A DNA stretch of 64,000 nt from Halieaceae bacterium (GTDB taxonomy: Bacteria; Pseudomonadota; Gammaproteobacteria; Pseudomonadales; Halieaceae). The notes beneath the pieces are model-generated. The model saw only the letters and a program-made list of their open reading frames with translations, did no database searches and was not told the origin of the DNA. The stretch lies in assembly GCA_024640505.1 (NCBI GenBank), contig JAHEEV010000003.1, forward strand, positions 27,016 through 91,015, read 5' to 3'. Of this stretch, positions 33,193 through 41,879 are shown one piece after another. Position 1 is the stretch's first letter; the number at the start of each line of letters is the position of its first letter. A program made the position numbers and the translations under genes.

Positions 33193-33627
33193 TTACTCCA
33201 TCGCTTTCTTGGCGTCTTCTGCAGCCTCGTCGATGGCGTCGCCCGCATCATCCATGGCGTCGGAGGTCGCGTCCATTGCGTCTTCGGCCATGTCCCCTGC
33301 GCTATCTGCAGCGTCACTGATTGCGTCACCGGCGTCGCTGGCCATGTCCTTGGTGGCATCTACTGCGTCCTCGGCCATGTCCCCTGCGCTGTCTGCCGCA
33401 TCACTGATGGCGTCACCGGCGTCTGCCATCGCTTCGCTGGTGGCGTCTGCCGCATCGCTGGCCATCTCCTTGGTCGCGTCAGCGGCGTCATGCGCTGCCT
33501 TGGAAACAGAGGCGGCCGCCTCTTCCGCGGAGCTTTTTGCTTTCTCGGCAGATTCCTTGCTGCATCCCGTGATCGAGACTGCGACGATCGCGGCGAAGAT
33601 TAAACTGGTCACTTGTTGGATTTTCAT
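33193..33627 (-). CDS. Ala/Asp-rich repeat lipoprotein
   Basis: A 144-residue low-complexity lipoprotein. A signal peptide (MKIQQVTSLIFAAIVAVSITGC) with lipobox ITGC is followed by about 120 residues built almost only from Ala, Asp, Ser, Met, Lys and Glu in an 11-residue-like amphipathic pattern. A 29-residue unit beginning DAGDAISDAADSAGDMAED is repeated in tandem, with a partial third copy. Such sequences form long alpha-helices, as in YtxH-like, LEA-like or apolipoprotein-like proteins, and may stabilise membranes or proteins under stress. No enzyme motif is present. The function is unknown. Confidence 0.8.
   Translation of the reverse strand: MKIQQVTSLIFAAIVAVSITGCSKESAEKAKSSAEEAAASVSKAAHDAADATKEMASDAADATSEAMADAGDAISDAADSAGDMAEDAVDATKDMASDAGDAISDAADSAGDMAEDAMDATSDAMDDAGDAIDEAAEDAKKAME
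33240..33470. repeat. 87-bp tandem repeat inside the lipoprotein gene
   Basis: The coding repeat is visible in DNA: the block with GGCCATGTCCCCTGCGCT recurs 87 bp later (near 33288 and 33375) with few changes, matching the 29-residue protein unit, and degenerate shorter GCGTC-rich units flank it. In-frame length change by slippage or recombination is possible. Confidence 0.7.
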
Positions 33628-33873
33628 GGGCTTTCCCTACCTGGTTCAATATTGAGAGTTACGCTTGCTGTTTTTGACGTTTCTGCCGCGGAGCAAACGC
33701 GCGCGGTTGCAAACCCTGCAAGACTACACACCAATCAGCGTGCGGTAAAGTGGGGAAATTCCGGCATCGCTTGTCCGGCGCCTACCGATAGCACGCCACC
33801 TCGGCGGCATCTCTAGTGAATTCTGCTGAATGAGTTAGGATAGGCTTCGCGTTTAAGGACAAGTGAGACGGTG
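33628..33873. other. Divergent intergenic region, lipoprotein / channel
   Basis: This 246-bp gap carries promoters for the leftward lipoprotein and the rightward mechanosensitive channel. I see no gene, no strong palindrome and no convincing -35/-10 pair. Confidence 0.4.
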
Positions 33874-36800
33874 ATGAAAAGGCCCTTTGCCAATGCCGGG
33901 ATTTTATCCCCGAGAGCGGGTTGCATCTGCCGCTGCCGTCTGCTGTCGCTTTTACTGCTGTTGCTGTCGTTTTCTCCATGGGCGCAAGTTGCCTCCGATG
34001 CCCCTGCCGTCACACCGGCGCTGGTCCAGCAATACATCGATGAAGTCAGCGCGCGGACCGATCTGGAAGACCCTGCGAAGGCGGAACTGCTGGACCAGTT
34101 GCAGTCGGCGACCAAGCGACTGGAAGAGGAGTCGGCGCACCTCGCGCGGGCTGCCGAACTTCAGCTTGCGATCGACCGGGAGTCGCAGGAAGTGGCGCGA
34201 TTCCAGCAGCTCCTCAGACAGGCAGAGAACAGCCGCGACGAGCTGGAAATCGCATCCGACGCGGATCCCACTGAAATTCAGAGCCAGATCGCCCTGGTTC
34301 AGGCTGAGCGGCGGAGTCTGTCTGAGCGGCGCAGCGAGCTGCTGCAGCAGGTCAGCGGGTTTCAGGCCCGCAGGACAGCGGTCCGGGAGCGCATTGCAAA
34401 GGTCAAGGAACTGATCGAAAGCAATCGCAATGACCTGCAGGTAGACGCGAAAAACCTGGAGCAACGCGTTGCCCTGACCGCGGACGCGGCTGCCAACCAG
34501 GCCCTGGTTGCAGAATCGCGCAATCTGGAGACAGAGTTGTTGAGCGAGTCGGCCCGGGCCAACGTCAGCGCGGCCGAGCGCAACTGGCTCAATCACGCGC
34601 TGGCTGAAACCGACCTGCAATTGCAGGCATTGGGCCGGGAGCTCGATGTCGCTGTGGAGATGGCAACCCGGCAGGAGCTGCAGACCGCGACCTCGCTGGA
34701 GGCCAGGTTGCAGGGTGAGGATCCGGCCATCGAGGACTTCGCAGAAACGAACCGCAAACTCGCAGAGCAACTCCAGCAAACTGCCAGCGAGGCTGATAAG
34801 GCGCGGCAGGACGATCTCGAGATGCGGGCCCGGCTGGAATATATCGAGCAGGACTCCCTGCTGATGCAGCGGCGCCTGGAGGTCGCGGGTCGCAAGGAGC
34901 TGCTGGGCCGCGTACTGATCAACCGGCTGAACAGCCTGCCGGACGTTCGGGCGATCAAACGTGACATAAAGGTCAGAAACGAGGTAATAGCCAGTAATTC
35001 TATCGCGCATATCAATGTCGAGGAGGAATTGCGGGAGCTGTCGGACCGACAGGGGTATCTCGACAGTATCGTGCCCGATTGGTCGCAGTGGGATGATAAG
35101 TCCCGGGCGCTGGTTAATGAACTGGTTGACCAGCGCCAGCAGCTTCTCGAAGACAATCTGCGGTCGACGGGGGGTCTGCTGCGCTCGCTGGTGGACAATA
35201 ACGTAAACGCCAGCGCACTGATTTCCGCGACCGACAGCTTTCACCGGCTGTTGATGGGTAATCTCCTGTGGATACGCAATTTCAGCTTTGTGGATATCAA
35301 GCTGTTCTCTGAGCAGCTCGCGGTACTGTTTTCACCGCGTGATTGGGCCAGCCTGCCCCTGGCCCTCGTCTCGGGTTTTAAAAATGCGGGCTGGTCGATG
35401 GCCTTGCTGGTCGTGTACGGTATTGTACTGCTGTTGCGAAAAACCCTGAAAAAGCCCCTCAGGGAATTACTCAGCAGGCCAACGCCCCTGAGCGCGGAGT
35501 CCCTCTGGAATATTCTTCTGGGCCTCGGGATGTCTCTCCTGCTGGTGCTGCCCTGGCCCCTGTCCCTGTTTTTAGCGGGATATTTCCTTGAATCGGCGGA
35601 ACCGCAGTCGAGGTTCCTCGCCGCGCTGGCCCCGGCGCTCATGGTCACCTCGATATTTCTCTATGCCCTGCTGCTGACCAGGCTGCTGGTGGGCAAGCGG
35701 GGTGTTGGCCGGCGCATGCTCAAGTGGGATTCGCGCATGCTCGATGCACTGCGCCGGGAGTTGAACTGGGCAGGACCGGTCGTGGTGTTGGCCAGTCTGT
35801 TCGATATCTTTGCCCTCGGGCTGGACGTGGTTGCCAGTGGCGGTCCCCTCGGCGTCCTGGCCACGGCCGTGACGGCGATCACGCTCAGTACCGTTGCCAT
35901 CCGGCTTCTGCGGCAGGAGATATTTGCCACGGATAAACTACTCAGGCGCTGGCTGTTCGTGGTCGCGCTGCTCGGCGCGGTGGTCATCATTCTGCAATTG
36001 CTTGGTCTGCTGTTTGCCGCAGATGCCTATCTGGGTGCGGTCAACCTGACGATAGTCGTCGTGTTTGGTACCAAGCTGGTCGGGGATATCCTGGAGCGCT
36101 GGCTGCTTATTCTGCGAGCGAGGCTGGTGCGAAAGAACCGGGCGCAGATTGCGCAGCAGTCGGCGGGGGGTGAGGCGGAAGCCGAAAAAGATCAGGCCGT
36201 TGACGTGATCACGTTATCGGAGGCCCACCGCAAACTGCTGTTCCTCATCAGGCTGGTGACGCTGGCCAGCGTGTTATGGGTCATCTGGTCGCCGGCGCTC
36301 CCTGCCCTAAACCTACTGGATTCAGTGACGCTCTGGCATGTCACTGACAGCGCGCACCCTGGTGGCGACTTGCGAGCCATCACCCTGTTCGATGTAACCC
36401 TGAGCGTATTCATTTTGATTACCACCGTGCTGGTGGCCAAACACCTTCCGTCATTGGTGCAGGTTTTCATGCTCGAGTGGTTCAATGTCAGCGCCGGCTC
36501 ACGCTATGCAAGCAGTATCCTGATGCAGTATGTCGTGATCGCGGTGGGTGCCTCCCTGTTTCTCGGCGCGGTGGGCTGGGAATGGGGCAAGGTGCAGTGG
36601 CTGGTGGCCGCCCTCGGTGTCGGCATCGGCTTTGGTCTGCAGGAAATCGTTGCCAATTTTATCAGCGGTATCATCATTCTCTTCGAACGTCCCATCAGGG
36701 TCGGGGATATCATCAGCGCCGGTGGTGCAGAAGGCACCGTAAAGCAGATCAATCCCCGGGCGACCATTATCGAAACCTTCGACATGAAGGAGCACCTGAT

Positions 36801-37191
36801 CCCCAACAAGGAGTTGATCACGGGCCAGGTGGTCAACTGGTCTTTGTCGTCGAATGCCATCCGGGTGATCATACCGGTGGGCATTGCCTACGGCAGCGAT
36901 GTACGCCGGGCGCTGGCCCTGTTACTCGAGGCGGCGCAAGAGGTACCCCTGGTGCAGGCTGAGCCGCCAGCGCGTGCAACCTTCGAGGATTTTGGCGATA
37001 ACGCGCTTATTCTTTGGCTGCGCTGCTATGTGGCCGAAGACCGGATAGGTGCCTGGACCGACCTGCGTGCCCGTATCAATGACAAGTTCAACGAGGCTGG
37101 CATCGTGATCTCCTTCCCGCAGCGCGACGTTCACCTGGACATGGTCGAACCGCTTCGTATAGAGATCAGGAAGGATGACCACGGCGATTGA
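33874..37191 (+). CDS. Large MscS-superfamily mechanosensitive channel (MscK/MscM-like)
   Basis: A 1105-residue channel that releases solutes on hypo-osmotic shock. A signal peptide (LLSLLLLLLSFSPWAQ) leads to a long periplasmic coiled coil (about 45-440: many Glu/Arg/Gln heptads), a bundle of about eight transmembrane helices (about 470-860), and a C-terminal MscS module. The pore helix is WLVAALGVGIGFGLQEIVANFISG (about 909-932), followed by the beta domain PIRVGDIISAGGAEGTV and a cytoplasmic cage ending GIVISFPQRDVHLD. The layout matches E. coli KefA/MscK and YjeP/MscM. The ATG at 33874 is preferred to the adjacent GTG. Its 3' end overlaps the convergent carrier gene by 26 bp. Confidence 0.9.
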   Translation: MKRPFANAGILSPRAGCICRCRLLSLLLLLLSFSPWAQVASDAPAVTPALVQQYIDEVSARTDLEDPAKAELLDQLQSATKRLEEESAHLARAAELQLAIDRESQEVARFQQLLRQAENSRDELEIASDADPTEIQSQIALVQAERRSLSERRSELLQQVSGFQARRTAVRERIAKVKELIESNRNDLQVDAKNLEQRVALTADAAANQALVAESRNLETELLSESARANVSAAERNWLNHALAETDLQLQALGRELDVAVEMATRQELQTATSLEARLQGEDPAIEDFAETNRKLAEQLQQTASEADKARQDDLEMRARLEYIEQDSLLMQRRLEVAGRKELLGRVLINRLNSLPDVRAIKRDIKVRNEVIASNSIAHINVEEELRELSDRQGYLDSIVPDWSQWDDKSRALVNELVDQRQQLLEDNLRSTGGLLRSLVDNNVNASALISATDSFHRLLMGNLLWIRNFSFVDIKLFSEQLAVLFSPRDWASLPLALVSGFKNAGWSMALLVVYGIVLLLRKTLKKPLRELLSRPTPLSAESLWNILLGLGMSLLLVLPWPLSLFLAGYFLESAEPQSRFLAALAPALMVTSIFLYALLLTRLLVGKRGVGRRMLKWDSRMLDALRRELNWAGPVVVLASLFDIFALGLDVVASGGPLGVLATAVTAITLSTVAIRLLRQEIFATDKLLRRWLFVVALLGAVVIILQLLGLLFAADAYLGAVNLTIVVVFGTKLVGDILERWLLILRARLVRKNRAQIAQQSAGGEAEAEKDQAVDVITLSEAHRKLLFLIRLVTLASVLWVIWSPALPALNLLDSVTLWHVTDSAHPGGDLRAITLFDVTLSVFILITTVLVAKHLPSLVQVFMLEWFNVSAGSRYASSILMQYVVIAVGASLFLGAVGWEWGKVQWLVAALGVGIGFGLQEIVANFISGIIILFERPIRVGDIISAGGAEGTVKQINPRATIIETFDMKEHLIPNKELITGQVVNWSLSSNAIRVIIPVGIAYGSDVRRALALLLEAAQEVPLVQAEPPARATFEDFGDNALILWLRCYVAEDRIGAWTDLRARINDKFNEAGIVISFPQRDVHLDMVEPLRIEIRKDDHGD

Positions 37192-38827
37192 TAAGTCCGA
37201 AGTCGACCCGGAAGCGAGTCTCTGCCGATAAGCCTTCGTAGTCTCGGGCGACCAGTCTCAGGTTTATCGAGCCCTCGTCAGATGGCAGCGGGCTGAACCT
37301 GAAATGCCGCTGTAGCCCATCGAACTCGACCCATTGGGGCAGTCTTTCCGACTCGTTCAGATAAGCGGTATACCGCAGGGCGTCTCCCTCGTCGGGGTCG
37401 AGAAAGGTATCGCTGTCGAATATGAAATCCGTGACCTGCCCGGATTCGACCGCAAGATCTGCCACGGGAGCCGCCAGAACCGGGGGGAGGTTGCCCAGAT
37501 TTTGCGAGATGACCCCGATGTGCTGTCGTCCGATGAGTAGCGCCAGGATCAGCAGGATGGCCGCCAGCACGATGTTGGTTGCGACGAAGGCGGCGACACT
37601 CAGGCCCAGAATGGCGCTGGCCAGAAAGACCATGGCGCCGGAGAGCAGGTCCCCGACGCGAAAAAAGAAGGTGTCTATGGTCTGTTTGCCCACGTATTTC
37701 TCCCCACGATTAACCGGCAGGAACAGGGCATGCCGGGTCGTGCTCATGAGCGAGTAGCTGACACTGTTCTCGGTAATCAGTGCGATACGGGCCACGGCCA
37801 GTAACGGTAACAGAGCAATGAGACTGTAACCGGCGATCATGACCGCAGGAAGAATCAGCATTGCGCCTCTCACACCGATCCGGTCGAAGATGCGGGATAC
37901 GAGAAACAGCTGGATGAGAAAAGTGAGCAGCGTTGTGATCGCCTGGTATCTGGCATAGAACCGTGTGATGTAGTCTGAGCGCCCTGTGCCTGAGATTCCC
38001 AGTCTGGAGGCCTCGTCTGTCAACAGGGTGGCGAGAATGTATTCGCCGTTGGTATTGACCAGGTTGAGCACAATGACAAAGGCGGCAATCAGGATCAGGT
38101 AACGGCTCCTGAAGACAATCATGAAACCCTCCAGCAGCGGCGGTGGTGTCATGTCGTAGACATCGCGCAAAAAGGTCCGTGACCCCGGTGGGATGGCAGC
38201 CTCGACCTGCGTACTCAGTACCCAGGGTATGAGCAGAACGGCAGCGGCCAGGTAGATAACCCCCGCATGGCCTGCCAGGTTATCCAGCCAGGCGGTGCTG
38301 GCAGCGCCTGAGTAGGCTCCCAGCGCAGCGGCGGCAGCCACCAGCGGGAAGAGACGTTGTCCCGATTTCAGGTTGAACAGGTCAGCGGCAAAAGCCCAGA
38401 ACAGCGCTGGTGCCATGACCGAGAAAATGCCCAGCCAGACATAGAAGGGAAAGGCGATCTGGAGGCCGGACTGGTAGACAATCCCGAAGGCCAGCAGGTT
38501 GAGGATAAAAAACAGCAGGATGTAGCGCATCAGGCGGTGTTTTCCCCGACGCTGGCTGAGCCGGAAGTACAGGTGTGCGAACAGGGGCACGATGAATATC
38601 AGCAGCCCCGCCTGCGCTGCCGTGGCATAGGCCTTCAGCTCGGCTTCACCGTAGGACAGGATGAGCGTGTCGCGGATGACCTTCAGCAGGTAGTAGGAGA
38701 ACAGGATCGCAAAGGCCTGGGCGCACAGCAGCAGGGCGGGAGCGCCCTCGCCCGGCCGCAAGGTCGTGAACAATGAGAGAAATCGCTCTGTCCGGGTAAA
38801 CCTTTTATTCAATCTGCTTCCCGTCAT
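37166..38827 (-). CDS. Npt1/ATP-ADP-translocase-like carrier with C-terminal cadherin-like domain
   Basis: A 553-residue membrane carrier. Residues about 25-440 have about 12 hydrophobic helices with the Npt1/Npt2 (nucleotide translocase-like, MFS-related) style: ALLLCAQAFAILFSYYLLKVIRDTLILSYG at the start and ALFLPVNRGEKYVGKQTIDTFFFRVGDLLSG (about 370-400), a hallmark stretch. After the last helix, residues about 455-545 form a beta-sandwich-like domain (FIFDSDTFLDPDEGDALRYTA, LPQWVEFDG, LVARDYEGLSAETRFRV) of the dystroglycan-type cadherin-like (CADG/He_PIG) kind. The transported solute is unknown; non-parasite members are poorly studied. The fusion is odd because cadherin-like domains normally act outside the cytoplasm. 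Confidence 0.8.
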   Translation of the reverse strand: MTGSRLNKRFTRTERFLSLFTTLRPGEGAPALLLCAQAFAILFSYYLLKVIRDTLILSYGEAELKAYATAAQAGLLIFIVPLFAHLYFRLSQRRGKHRLMRYILLFFILNLLAFGIVYQSGLQIAFPFYVWLGIFSVMAPALFWAFAADLFNLKSGQRLFPLVAAAAALGAYSGAASTAWLDNLAGHAGVIYLAAAVLLIPWVLSTQVEAAIPPGSRTFLRDVYDMTPPPLLEGFMIVFRSRYLILIAAFVIVLNLVNTNGEYILATLLTDEASRLGISGTGRSDYITRFYARYQAITTLLTFLIQLFLVSRIFDRIGVRGAMLILPAVMIAGYSLIALLPLLAVARIALITENSVSYSLMSTTRHALFLPVNRGEKYVGKQTIDTFFFRVGDLLSGAMVFLASAILGLSVAAFVATNIVLAAILLILALLIGRQHIGVISQNLGNLPPVLAAPVADLAVESGQVTDFIFDSDTFLDPDEGDALRYTAYLNESERLPQWVEFDGLQRHFRFSPLPSDEGSINLRLVARDYEGLSAETRFRVDFGLINRRGHPS

Positions 38828-39147
38828 TCAGCTCGTGATGTCCGCATGGCGGTTAAACCGTCTTCTGGATGCCGATCTTCAGCTGGGCGGTAGGTACCGT
38901 TTCCTCACCGACCCTATCCCGATTTGTGCTTTTAAGCCAGCCTGCCAGCGGGGCCGGCTGTAGCCAACTGGCTGAAAACGATTCAGGCACGCCCTAAGAG
39001 TGCGGTAATGCCTCTGCGGAACCCCGGGGAAACTTCCTTATCGCCTGCTGTCTGATACTGAACAGACTTCAGCCTGATGGAAAACTCGCTTCGGTACGTT
39101 AGAGTAGGGAGTGGTCCGGGGACGGTCGAGACGAGAGAATAAACCAC
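38828..39147. other. 320-bp divergent intergenic region
   Basis: This gap between the leftward carrier and the rightward lipoprotein gene has no convincing gene and no strong palindrome. It contains a few short inverted repeats such as GCCGGC-type steps, at the level expected by chance in GC-rich DNA. Promoters for both genes must lie here. Confidence 0.4.
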
Positions 39148-40050
39148 ATGTACAGGATAGCACTGCTGGTCGCCCTGATGATCATTTCGGGGTGCCGCGA
39201 GGAAGACGATCTATCGGCCTACCTGGGGCCCTATTACGGTGGCTTCGACACCGCCCTGACTCCCGACCCCTCCGACGATCTCAACCCCAATACCTGTTCG
39301 CTGTCTGCAGGGGAGCAGGCATGCGGGGGTGCGCACGTCAATCCCCTGAGCCACCTGCTGATGAAACTGGGCCGGGATGACGCTGGTCATCTCACCCTCG
39401 ATTTCTACAGAAGCCGGGATGATTTCTCGGCGGATCGTCCCATGTATCTCAGTGACGCGTGTCGAACTTCACTCGGGCCGGCGGTCGAGGTTCGACGTCA
39501 CGCGGTCGATAAAGCGCTGGACGAAACCCAGGTTCTGGCCACCGCCCGTTTTCCGATGCGCTTTGGCAACGAAATGCTGGCCTGCACCCATAGCGCACGG
39601 CTTGATGCCGGTCCCGAGCCGCACATGAACCTGTCACTGCAGGTGAATCCCGTGAACGGCGCCAGTGCGGTCAGCATTACCGTAGAGCGGTCGCGTCGCG
39701 ATGGCGACTACCTCTACGTGAAACAGGGCGGGGAGAAAGTGCCGGTGAAACTGGATTTGCGGTATGTGGGGACTGACGACCGGGAGGCGCGGCGTGTATG
39801 TGCTGCAGACGACGAGACCCTGCTGGAAAACCGCGACGGCTATGAAGCCGTGTGCGTGATGACCGGCCGGGACAAATGGAGCGTGGTGCTGCCCATCTCC
39901 CCATACGGCCCGGGTGTCACTGCCTTCTGGGGCTCCACCCGAAGCCCGAAATGGTACCGGACCAGCGGCGAGCCGGATATCGTGACCTATCACAAGGCCG
40001 TATTCCTGCCGGTAGAGTTCGAGAGCGGCGAAATCGGGACCATGGATTGA
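39148..40050 (+). CDS. Hypothetical lipoprotein
   Basis: I do not recognise this 300-residue protein. A short signal peptide (MYRIALLVALMIISGC) ends in a lipobox (ISGC), so it is a lipid-anchored envelope protein. The mature part begins with an acidic linker and has several Cys that could pair (NTCSLSAGEQACGGAH, SDACRTSLG, LACTHSAR, RRVCAADD, AVCVMTG), suggesting a disulfide-stabilised periplasmic fold. The second half is beta-rich (VSITVERSRRDGDYLYVKQGG, VPVKLDLRYVG). It stands alone upstream of the AlkB-like gene, 58 bp away and in the same direction, so co-transcription is possible. Confidence 0.75.
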   Translation: MYRIALLVALMIISGCREEDDLSAYLGPYYGGFDTALTPDPSDDLNPNTCSLSAGEQACGGAHVNPLSHLLMKLGRDDAGHLTLDFYRSRDDFSADRPMYLSDACRTSLGPAVEVRRHAVDKALDETQVLATARFPMRFGNEMLACTHSARLDAGPEPHMNLSLQVNPVNGASAVSITVERSRRDGDYLYVKQGGEKVPVKLDLRYVGTDDREARRVCAADDETLLENRDGYEAVCVMTGRDKWSVVLPISPYGPGVTAFWGSTRSPKWYRTSGEPDIVTYHKAVFLPVEFESGEIGTMD

Positions 40051-40108
40051 TCGGGTTGTTGGCATACGAGGCTTTTCGCTAGTGGCGGCTCATGAGGGGG
40101 GCTCGACA

Positions 40109-40708
40109 ATGACGGGGAAGCCGACTGTCCTGCCGCTGCCGGATTCGGACCTGTTGTTTTTTGAGCGCGTCGACCTCGGTCGCGACAGGGACCGGCTACT
40201 GCAGCAGCTGGTGGATGAAACCGACTGGCAACAGGAAAATATCACGCTCTTTGGCAGGACCCGGCCACAGCCCCGCCTGATCGCATGGTATGGCGATCCG
40301 GGCGCGAGCTACACCTACTCGGGGATGCGCCACGATCCCCGCCCGTGGACGGCGCTGCTGCTCGACCTCCGTCGGCGCGTTGAGTCGATGGCCGGTTCTC
40401 CTTTCAACAGCGTGCTGCTCAATTATTATCGCGGTCCCCGCGACTCGATGGGGCTGCACGCGGATGACGAGCCGGAGTTGGGGCCGGAGCCGGTCATTGC
40501 CTCCCTCAGTTTCGGCGAACAGCGCAAGCTGTATTTCAGGCACAGGACCAGGCGCGACCTGGCTACGTTCAATCTGCCCCTGCCTTCAGGCAGTCTCCTG
40601 ATTATGCGCGGCGCTACCCAGCAACACTGGAAGCACGGTCTGCGTAAGCTGTCACGTCCCTGCGGTCCCCGGGTCAATCTGACCTTCCGTCAGATTCTCG
40701 ACACCTGA
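40109..40708 (+). CDS. AlkB-like Fe(II)/2-oxoglutarate dioxygenase
   Basis: A 199-residue DNA or RNA alkylation-repair-type dioxygenase. It shows the AlkB substrate lid region (RTRPQPRLIAWYGDPGASYTYSG), NSVLLNYYRGPRDSMGLHADDEPELG with the iron ligands His and Asp (about 119 and 121), the IASLSFGEQRKLYFRHR strand, and the distal HWKHGLRK His and RVNLTFRQI Arg (2-oxoglutarate contacts). The length fits the short AlkB group (human ALKBH2/3-like) that directly reverses N1-methyladenine and N3-methylcytosine damage. ATG 40109 follows GAGGGGGG, preferred to an upstream GTG at 40082. Confidence 0.92.
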   Translation: MTGKPTVLPLPDSDLLFFERVDLGRDRDRLLQQLVDETDWQQENITLFGRTRPQPRLIAWYGDPGASYTYSGMRHDPRPWTALLLDLRRRVESMAGSPFNSVLLNYYRGPRDSMGLHADDEPELGPEPVIASLSFGEQRKLYFRHRTRRDLATFNLPLPSGSLLIMRGATQQHWKHGLRKLSRPCGPRVNLTFRQILDT

Positions 40709-40728
40709 TCTGCAGGCGGGGCATTCAA

Positions 40729-40743
40729 TCGACCCCGGGTCGA
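40729..40743. promoter_or_regulatory. 15-bp palindrome upstream of the reductase-like gene
   Basis: TCGACCC (40729-40735) and GGGTCGA (40737-40743) are perfect 7-bp arms around one base, 52 bp before the ATG at 40796 and 20 bp after the AlkB-like stop. It may be an operator; the loop is too small for a hairpin terminator. It has no assigned binder. Confidence 0.35.
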
Positions 40744-40795
40744 CAGGGCTTCCTGCCTGGACTATGTTGTATCCGCGAACCTGGAGGATGAAGGC

Positions 40796-41854
40796 ATGGC
40801 GTTGCGCGTTATACAGTGGGCGACCGGCGGCGTGGGTCGCGCCGCTATCGAGGGTGTGCAGGCGCACCCGGAGCTGGAGCTGGCGGGTTGCTGGGTGCAC
40901 AGCGAGGACAAGGTGGGGCGCGATGTGGGCGAGATCTGTGGTCTCGGGCCCATCGGCGTCACGGCCAGCGCCGACGTGGACGCACTGGTGGCGATGGACG
41001 CGGATTGTGTCCTTTACAGTCCGGTCATGCCCGACCCCGCGCTGGTGGAGCGGTTGCTCGCATCCGGTAAGAATGTGGTTACGCCACTCAACTGGTTCTA
41101 CTCGCGCGGGCGGGATGTGGCGTCACTGGAGGCGGCCTGTCGCGCCGGCAACAGTACCCTGCACGGGACAGGCATTCACCCGGGAGGCATCACCGAGCGT
41201 TTTCCGTTAATGGTGTCGGCCCTGTCGAGCGCAATTACCCACGTGCGGGCCGAGGAGTTTTCCGATATCCGCACCTACGGTGCTCCCGCGGTTATCAGCG
41301 ACATCATGCTCTTCGGCAAAACGCCGGAGGCTGCCGCCGAGAGCCCCATGGTGCAGTTTCTCGGACAGGGATTCCTGCAGTCCATGGACATGGTGGCGGA
41401 CGAACTGGGTTTCGCGGTCGATCCGCAGCCGCGCAGCCGACACGAGGTGGCGGTGGCAACACGCCCGATTGAATCCCCGATCGGCGAGATTGCCGCGGGC
41501 CTGGTAGCGGCCCAGCGCTTCACCTGGGAACATACGGTGGGAGGCGTGCCGGTGATCACCGTGCGGGTCAACTGGTTCATGGGAGAGGAGCACCTGGACC
41601 CGCCCTGGGGGTTCGGCCCGGAGGGAGAGCGCTTCGAGGTGGAAGTCAGCGGCGATCCCTCTTCCCACGTCACCTTTCACGGCTGGCACCCGGAGTCGAT
41701 CGCGGCGGGTCTCGAGCGCAACCCCGGGATCGTGGCAACCGCCAACCATTGCGTCAGTGCGATCCCTTACGTATGCAGCGCGGCACCGGGGGTGCGCAGC
41801 TACCTGGACCTTCCCCTCATCGCCGGGCGCGCCGCCCCCGGGCTCTCGAGATAG
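40796..41854 (+). CDS. Dihydrodipicolinate-reductase-like NAD(P)-binding protein
   Basis: A 352-residue two-domain dehydrogenase. The N-terminal Rossmann motif is IQWATGGVGRAAIEGVQAHPELELAG (about 5-30), with a Cys/Trp/His-containing cofactor loop and the NVVTPLNWFYSRG strand, as in the DapB-fold group that also holds 2,4-diaminopentanoate dehydrogenase. The middle GTGIHPGGITERFPLMVSALS stretch is typical of the uncharacterised members found in mycobacteria and marine gammaproteobacteria, which are not DapB. The likely job is NAD(P)H-linked reduction or deamination of an unidentified carbonyl or amine. GGAGG precedes the ATG. Confidence 0.82.
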   Translation: MALRVIQWATGGVGRAAIEGVQAHPELELAGCWVHSEDKVGRDVGEICGLGPIGVTASADVDALVAMDADCVLYSPVMPDPALVERLLASGKNVVTPLNWFYSRGRDVASLEAACRAGNSTLHGTGIHPGGITERFPLMVSALSSAITHVRAEEFSDIRTYGAPAVISDIMLFGKTPEAAAESPMVQFLGQGFLQSMDMVADELGFAVDPQPRSRHEVAVATRPIESPIGEIAAGLVAAQRFTWEHTVGGVPVITVRVNWFMGEEHLDPPWGFGPEGERFEVEVSGDPSSHVTFHGWHPESIAAGLERNPGIVATANHCVSAIPYVCSAAPGVRSYLDLPLIAGRAAPGLSR

Positions 41855-41879
41855 ACACTCGCCCGGCGTCGCCGCCGGA

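Noticed and set aside
33240..33470. Tandem repeat considered as a CRISPR array
   Set aside because: Units are 87 bp, contiguous without unique spacers, and in frame within a lipoprotein gene.
33952..35244. 430-codon minus-strand frame inside the channel gene
   Set aside because: It mirrors the coiled-coil part of the MscS-type channel and has no independent features.
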